From positions 395,997-459,996 of the forward strand of contig NZ_FMZO01000001.1 of assembly GCF_900101395.1 (NCBI RefSeq): a stretch of DNA of 64,000 nucleotides, in the 5' to 3' direction. How positions within the stretch are numbered: position 1 is the stretch's first letter; each line of letters begins with the position of its first letter. This stretch comes from Niabella drilacis (GTDB lineage: Bacteria > Bacteroidota > Bacteroidia > Chitinophagales > Chitinophagaceae). This document shows positions 59,111 through 64,000 of the stretch, piece by piece. Under the pieces are notes generated by a model. It did no database searches, was not told where the DNA came from, and saw nothing but the letters and a program-made list of their open reading frames with translations. The position numbers and the translations under genes were made by a program.

Positions 59111-60091
59111 ATGTGCAAACCTTTGTATTGGTTCCTGATCGTATCAGTTGTTTTTTTGGTGGCGTGTGGTGGTAAAAAGAAAAAGAAGATGACCGGCGAT
59201 GATACGGTGAATATTGAAGAATTTATGGAGGCTTACCCGGCATTAGCACTTCCATTTACCTATGGTGATACCTCGTTCCCTGCAAGGGAAAATGATTCCC
59301 TGCGCATTGCACCGGAGATATTACACCAGTTTATACCGGACTCTGTTACCCTAAAGGTCTTTGGTGCGGCTTCTCACCCTAACTATTATCCTGTGGGGAC
59401 CGTGGCGGCGGGGCATGGGGAATTTTACCTGCTGACGAGAGGGGTAGACCGGGAGCGGAAGGTATTGCTGATTACTGCGCATGATAGTAAAAAGCAATTT
59501 ATTGCGGGGTTACCCGCAATAAAGCTAACGCGCAACACCAATGTGTCTATCACCGTTACGATCGATCAGCGGCTGAATATCAATAAGGATCTTTCGCAAA
59601 AATTGCCTAATGGCATTGAAATAAGCGGGCATGATGTTTTTGTATTGAATAAGGCGGCAAAGAATTTTTCGCTCATCATGACGGATAGCCTGGGAGATGG
59701 GTTCACTGAATTGATCAACCCGATCGACACGCTGGCCCGCCGCCAGAAATATGCGGGTGATTATGGTGATGGAAAAATGAACCTGGTATCCTTTCGCGAC
59801 GGACAACGGGAGGGCCGGATGCGCTTCTTTATTCACCTCGAAAAAAATAATAAGGAATGCGTGGGTGAGCTGAAGGGTGATGTGATCTTTAGTTCCCCAA
59901 CGGTGGCCGAGTACCGGCAGGGGGGGGATCCCTGTGTGCTGCGCTTTATTTTTGACAAAAACAGCGTATCTCTTGAAGAAGTAGAGGGCTGCGGTTCCCG
60001 GCTGGGGGCACTGCAGTGTTCCTTTAACGGCGAATATCCGCGGAGAGCCCCTTCGGGGAATATGAAACGCCCAATAAAGAATAAAAAATGA
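59111..60091 (+). CDS. Lipoprotein, unknown function
   Basis: 326 residues with a lipoprotein signal ('MCKPLYWFLIVSVVFLVAC', Cys19) followed by 'GGKKKKKMTGDDTVN'. The body has 'EFMEAYPALALPFTYGDTSF', 'AGHGEFYLLTRGVDRERKVL' and 'NVSITVTIDQRLNINKDLSQ' and a Cys-containing end ('EEVEGCGSRLGALQCSFNGE'). I do not recognise the family. It is divergent from mntR, near its operator, so it might respond to metal, but this is untested. Confidence 0.75.
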   Translation: MCKPLYWFLIVSVVFLVACGGKKKKKMTGDDTVNIEEFMEAYPALALPFTYGDTSFPARENDSLRIAPEILHQFIPDSVTLKVFGAASHPNYYPVGTVAAGHGEFYLLTRGVDRERKVLLITAHDSKKQFIAGLPAIKLTRNTNVSITVTIDQRLNINKDLSQKLPNGIEISGHDVFVLNKAAKNFSLIMTDSLGDGFTELINPIDTLARRQKYAGDYGDGKMNLVSFRDGQREGRMRFFIHLEKNNKECVGELKGDVIFSSPTVAEYRQGGDPCVLRFIFDKNSVSLEEVEGCGSRLGALQCSFNGEYPRRAPSGNMKRPIKNKK

Positions 60092-60093
60092 AA

Positions 60094-60147
60094 AAGTGAG
60101 GATGCTCCCGTTCAGGCATTTTCATTCCTGAAAAGGGGTCCTCACTT
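60094..60147. terminator. Bidirectional terminator-like palindrome
   Basis: AAGTGAGGA / TCCTCACTT outer stem with an inner TTCAGG / CCTGAA stem, between the convergent lipoprotein and M16 genes. An A-rich left flank gives a T-run on the minus strand. Confidence 0.65.
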
Positions 60148-60179
60148 CTGCATTGGAGATTTAAGATACCAGGTTTGCT

Positions 60180-62264
60180 TTATTTAAAATCTTCTGCGCT
60201 TACGCCCTCATTTAGTTTTACTTCTTTAAACTCCATGGTGAATTCCTGATTACCCATCGGGGTTTGAACAGAAGTAGCCATGCTGAGGGGATAAAGGATA
60301 TTGCCGATTTTTTTATAGTTTGACAAACCAACGGATTGCGAAATCTCCTGTCCCTGTGCTGTAAGGGAATTGTCCTGCCGTACGAGTAAATAGGATGCTG
60401 CGTCATAAAATTCAATACCCGCCTTTCCCGAGGGTTTTGTTACCTTTATTTTATAGGCGTCTTTGCCGTCTATTTTTTCTACGCCCTGCAGTTCCAGTTT
60501 GTATTTTCCGTTTTGGTAATCAGCCTGGGGAAGAATGCCGTTTTCATCCGTATTAGCAATTTCATCCGGCGTCATCTCTTTTTTCTGGCCCATTTGCATA
60601 TTGTAGCCTGCTTTGCCGTTGAGTACGCGTTTCATTATGGTATTTTCCCCCATACTTATCTGCATAAGTGAGCGGTTAGGAGGCATCGCCTTCATAGATA
60701 CATTCAGATTCATCCCCTGCATGCTCATGGTGCCTGTTGCTTGGATGGAAGTAACCTTTTTCCATTCCTCCAGGCCTCCGGTTACGCTGATAAATTTTGC
60801 AATGATATCTTCGGCCTTTATTCCTGCAGTTCCCGCAGTAGGTGTGCCTATTGCGGCAGTTACTGGCTCCGCAAATTTGTCGTATTCTTTTACGGGATAC
60901 CCCAGCTTTTGGAGGCCGTCTTTTATTTCGCCTGCTTTTCCGGTTACAATGATACGCGCGTTATCGTAGCTGAAATATTTTTTTGCCACACGCAGGATAT
61001 CATCAGCGGTTACTGCATTTATTTTTTGAAGATAAGTGCGGTAAAAGTCTTTTTGTAACTTATTGGTGAGGATGTTTAGGGCGTAGGTGGCAACGGTTGA
61101 CGGGCTTTCGGTACCCAGGGCAAACTGGCCATTGTACAGGGCCTTGGCATTCTTTAGTTCCTCATCAGATACTTTGTCGGTGCGCATGTGCTTGATCTCG
61201 TTCAGGAACTCGGTTATGGCGCTGTCGGTTACTGCATTGCGTACCGAAGCGCTGGCTGAAAAAGCAGCCTGGGTGCGGCCACTGCCGATACGGGAATAGG
61301 CCCCATAGGTGAAACCATGTTTTTCCCGGAGATTTTTAAACAAACGGGCTTCACTACCGCCGCCAAGGATATTGTTGGCCAGGGTAACCGGAAAATAATC
61401 GGGATCGCTGAGGGGAAGTGAGACCAGGTTTGCGACGGTAATGATCGACTGTACGGCATTGGGGACATCGACCAGGTTGATCTCTGTTTTGGAAGGATTT
61501 TTGACCTGTGCAAGGCCGGGCCAGGTAAGCAGACTGCCTTTCCAGCTTCCAAAAGCCTTTTGGGCAAGCGTTTTAGCCCTGGCAGGAGTGATATCGCCTA
61601 CAAACACAAGGTACCCGCGGGAGGGAGTAATGTACTTTTGATAGGCTTCTTTTATATCTCCGAGCGTCAGCCCGTTCACGCTCGTTTCTGTTTCAAATTC
61701 GCCTTTGGGATGGTCTTTCCCGTACAGCAGGGCGTCCGTTACTCTTCCTGCAATGGCTTTCGCATCCTTTTCCTGTGTTTTCAGGCCTGTAATCGTTTGG
61801 GATTTTAATTTGTCGAAGGATTCCTGCTGAAAAGCCGGTTGGAGCAGGGCTTCGGCAAACAGATCAAATGCTTTTTCGAAGTACCGGTCCAGCGCCGCAA
61901 CGCGGCCCCCGCCGGAGTTTAATGAAACATCAGCGCCCATTTGGTCCACGGCTTCATCAAACTGTGCCTTGGTATGTTTTTGTGTGCCCTCGTTCAGCAT
62001 GGCGCCCATCAGCTCCGTTACGCCCGCTTTGCTGCCTTCGGTAATAGGGCCCGCATCAATAGAATAGGTAGCGGAAATTTTGGGTACTTTTTTGTTTTCG
62101 ACCACCAGTACGGTAATGCCGTTGGGCAGGGTAAATGTTGCCGGATCATTTATTTTAATAACCGGTGCCGGCCCTGCTTTGGGGGCATGGGTACGGTCTA
62201 TTTTCTGTGCGATAACAGGTTGCATCAAAATTGCAGAGGCTGCTATCAGTATATATTTTTTCAT
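60180..62264 (-). CDS. M16 peptidase-like subunit lacking the zinc motif, with LolA-like C-terminal domain
   Basis: 694 residues, signal peptide 'MKKYILIAASAILMQPVIAQ'. The M16 halves span about residues 30-470. Where the active partner has HxxEH, this one has 'AGVTELMGAMLNEGTQKH', so it lacks the metal-binding residues. The substrate-contact 'R...Y' region 'KHGFTYGAYSRIGSGRTQAA' is kept. The last about 200 residues are a distinct domain resembling LolA/outer-membrane-lipoprotein-sorting folds ('FISVTGGLEEWKKVTSIQAT', 'VEKIDGKDAYKIKVTKPSGK', 'LSNYKKIGNILYPLSMATSV'). It should pair with the active M16 enzyme encoded immediately upstream in the same operon. Confidence 0.88.
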   Translation of the reverse strand: MKKYILIAASAILMQPVIAQKIDRTHAPKAGPAPVIKINDPATFTLPNGITVLVVENKKVPKISATYSIDAGPITEGSKAGVTELMGAMLNEGTQKHTKAQFDEAVDQMGADVSLNSGGGRVAALDRYFEKAFDLFAEALLQPAFQQESFDKLKSQTITGLKTQEKDAKAIAGRVTDALLYGKDHPKGEFETETSVNGLTLGDIKEAYQKYITPSRGYLVFVGDITPARAKTLAQKAFGSWKGSLLTWPGLAQVKNPSKTEINLVDVPNAVQSIITVANLVSLPLSDPDYFPVTLANNILGGGSEARLFKNLREKHGFTYGAYSRIGSGRTQAAFSASASVRNAVTDSAITEFLNEIKHMRTDKVSDEELKNAKALYNGQFALGTESPSTVATYALNILTNKLQKDFYRTYLQKINAVTADDILRVAKKYFSYDNARIIVTGKAGEIKDGLQKLGYPVKEYDKFAEPVTAAIGTPTAGTAGIKAEDIIAKFISVTGGLEEWKKVTSIQATGTMSMQGMNLNVSMKAMPPNRSLMQISMGENTIMKRVLNGKAGYNMQMGQKKEMTPDEIANTDENGILPQADYQNGKYKLELQGVEKIDGKDAYKIKVTKPSGKAGIEFYDAASYLLVRQDNSLTAQGQEISQSVGLSNYKKIGNILYPLSMATSVQTPMGNQEFTMEFKEVKLNEGVSAEDFK

Positions 62265-62368
62265 TTGCTATAGATTGTGAGAGATCAGTTGTGAGATATG
62301 AAGCGTCAATAGTGCGATGTGAGCATTCTGTAAGAAGGTGCGAAAGGCTCATGTTGGTGGGCCCCCTC

Positions 62369-63688
62369 TTACTTTTTAGGCAGATAATAAAGGATCAGTC
62401 GCTGGTTTTCTCCCAGGTACTTCCGGGCAACGGCCCGAATGTCTTCGCGGGTGATCGATTTTATTTCATCCAGTTCTGTGTTTACCGCATTGGTATTACC
62501 CTGGAAGGTATAGGCATCGGCCAGGTTATTTACGATGCCCAGGTTCGTGGTATTCTGCCCTACGAAGTCATTTTCTGCCTGGTTGATCAGTTTCTGGTAT
62601 TCCTGTTCGCTGATCAGGTTGGTCTGCAGGTCTTTGATCTCGGAGTCAATATCCTGTAACAATGTATTGAGCGGAGTGGCGCCATTGGGCAATGCAAAAA
62701 CTATATAGCCGCCACCGTTCTCAAGCGACAGGTCGAAGGCCTGGATGGCGAGCGCTTCTTTTTTTTCATCCACCATTTTCTTCCGGAGCCGGGAGCTGCC
62801 GCCACCGGACAGGATGGTAGAGATCAGGCCAAATGTTTTGGCTTCCTTTGACTTCACGGGGGCGGAGCGAAAGCCCACTACCAGCGCGGGAATCTGGATA
62901 TTGGCATCATAGGCCGTATCTACGATTGCTGTTGTTAATGGTTGCAGCTTATCTTCGGGCTGTACAACCGGTGCTCCTTTAGGCACTTCGCTGAAGTAAG
63001 ACTGCACCAATGCTTTTGTTTTGGGGATGTCAATGTCGCCCGAAATGACCAGGGCCGCATTATTGGGCACATAATGTTTTTTAAAGAAGGCGATGAACTC
63101 ATCCAGTTTAGCCTGGTTGAGGTCTTCCATAGAGCCGATCGGCATCCACTCATAAACCGTATTGCGGAATAAGCGCTTCGCTACTTCCGCAAGCAACCCT
63201 CCGTAAGGGGTATTGTCATAACGCATCCGCCGTTCTTCTTTTACGACTTCGCGCTGTATGTTGACGCCTGAATCAGCAATGATGGGATGCAACATGCGTT
63301 CGCTCTCCAGCCAGAGCCCCAGCTCCAGTTGATTAGATGGAAATACTTCATAATAAAATGTCCGGTCAAACGAAGTGTTGGCATTGTTCTGACCGCCATT
63401 GGCTGAAACGTATTTCATGAACTCGCCCCGCTTGATATTGGGTGAGCCTTCAAAGAGCAGGTGCTCAAAAAAGTGTGCGAACCCGGTACGGCCCTTAACC
63501 TCGTTTTTTGATCCTACATGATACATGACCGAAACGGCTACTACCGGGGCAGACTTATCCTGGTGCAGAATAACATGAAGCCCGTTGTCCAGCTTGTATT
63601 CGGTGAATGCCACTTTTTGTGCCATAGTTGTACCGGAGGAAACCAATAGCCCCGCCGCCACACAGGCCGTAATCAACCTTTTTTTCAT
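62369..63688 (-). CDS. Zinc-dependent M16 peptidase (active subunit)
   Basis: 439 residues, signal peptide ('MKKRLITACVAAGLLVSSGT', cleavage near AQK). The inverted zinc motif 'HFFEHLLFEG' (HxxEH, residues 72-76) is intact with a downstream Glu in 'VVKEERRMRYDNTPYG' (about residues 146-152). This is the pitrilysin/insulinase family; in two-subunit forms it joins with an inactive partner carrying the 'R...Y' pair, which is the next gene. The complex should digest peptides in the periplasm. Spacing to the partner gene is 104 bp. Confidence 0.94.
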   Translation of the reverse strand: MKKRLITACVAAGLLVSSGTTMAQKVAFTEYKLDNGLHVILHQDKSAPVVAVSVMYHVGSKNEVKGRTGFAHFFEHLLFEGSPNIKRGEFMKYVSANGGQNNANTSFDRTFYYEVFPSNQLELGLWLESERMLHPIIADSGVNIQREVVKEERRMRYDNTPYGGLLAEVAKRLFRNTVYEWMPIGSMEDLNQAKLDEFIAFFKKHYVPNNAALVISGDIDIPKTKALVQSYFSEVPKGAPVVQPEDKLQPLTTAIVDTAYDANIQIPALVVGFRSAPVKSKEAKTFGLISTILSGGGSSRLRKKMVDEKKEALAIQAFDLSLENGGGYIVFALPNGATPLNTLLQDIDSEIKDLQTNLISEQEYQKLINQAENDFVGQNTTNLGIVNNLADAYTFQGNTNAVNTELDEIKSITREDIRAVARKYLGENQRLILYYLPKK

Positions 63689-63813
63689 TTGCGTATTTTT
63701 TAAAAATGGAAATGGATTAGCATACTAAAACAGTTACTGTTCAAATAGACAATTTTCCGGCATCGAAGATAATTATATTTTATTCAACGGGGCACAGGAG
63801 TGTTGCAGTGGGC

Positions 63814-64000
63814 AGGGCAAACGCACCCAAATTGGGTGAAAAGAGCACACCTGGAGCATTTTCAGGCACTGTAAGTGCCTCGTGTTTATAGCAAGGTATG
63901 AAGGAGGAAACCCCGGCTCCTGTAGGAGCCGCGTAAAATTTCGGGCCCAACAAACACGCGGCTCCTACAGGAGCCGGGTTGATAAAACAGCAGATTACTA
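63814..64000. mobile_element. Dispersed intergenic repeat (copy R2), cut by window end
   Basis: Begins AGGGCAAACGCACCCAAATT and continues GGGTGAAAAGAGC, CACCTGGAGCATTTTC, AAGTGCCTCGTGTTTATAGC, GGCTCCTGTAGGAGCC, GCGTAAAATTTCGGG and a second GGCTCCTACAGGAGCC. This is the reverse complement of R1 with about nine bases in ten shared over most of its length. The two GGCTCC palindromes could themselves fold back on each other. The far end is beyond the window. Confidence 0.7.

Overview
The window reads as a piece of chromosome from a Bacteroidota bacterium, most likely of the Chitinophagaceae (family placement is inference). Signs are TAnnTTTG-type -7 boxes (one with a perfect TTTG-N19-TAnnTTTG spacing before tRNA-Arg), many short lipoproteins with a Cys lipobox, DUF2723 and DUF4294 proteins, HisKA_3 two-component proteins, and SusD-free but CAZyme-rich accessory genes. 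No rRNA, CRISPR array, transposase or integrase gene was found.

Layout. 1-7.8 kb: DUF488 fragment, DUF2945 protein, a decayed gluconate-type permease directly before glycerate kinase, a secreted GH20 hexosaminidase, tRNA-Pro, and a Gfo/Idh/MocA oxidoreductase with a DUF1080 protein. 8-22.9 kb: lipoproteins, ahcY with a divergent Lrp/AsnC regulator, an FKBP isomerase, a thioesterase, an AraC regulator, a MoxR-like ATPase with its VWA partner, a 1180-residue DUF2723 membrane protein and a DUF4294 protein. 22.9-31.7 kb: a complete his operon on the minus strand (hisG-D-C-B-H-A-F-IE) preceded by a His-rich leader peptide and a terminator (attenuator), and interrupted by a KilA-N gene and a four-helix-bundle gene. 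31.8-42.4 kb: exonuclease, polyprenol-phosphate mannosyltransferase, DUF4268, esterase, flavin reductase, gluconolactonase, small SSB, META lipoprotein, L7/L12-like membrane protein, Hsp20, and a sialidase-like protein.

42.5-48.4 kb is the most unusual part. Downstream of tRNA-Arg lies a run of AT-rich minus-strand genes, each followed by a long imperfect palindrome. The first bases of most units are complementary to the bases opening the palindrome at the end of the same unit, which is the R''/R' hallmark of integron gene cassettes. I read this as a cluster of about seven cassettes with attC-like sites and no integrase in the window (a CALIN-type array), carrying mostly unknown small proteins plus a CPCC zinc-ribbon-like protein.

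48.7-64 kb: a lipoprotein and a beta-barrel-like protein, a kinase / regulator / kinase two-component cluster with a shared candidate operator, rlmH, a rhomboid protease, an Nramp-UspA fusion transporter with its DtxR/MntR repressor and an obvious operator, a lipoprotein, and a pair of M16 peptidase genes (one active, one lacking the zinc motif).

Four copies of a dispersed intergenic repeat (about 107-244 bp as delimited; AGGGCAAACGC terminal inverted repeats, GGCTCCTACAGGAGCC hairpin) lie at 7.9, 17.1, 37.8 and 63.8 kb. The 17.1-kb copy is flanked by a 12-bp direct repeat and looks like a MITE.
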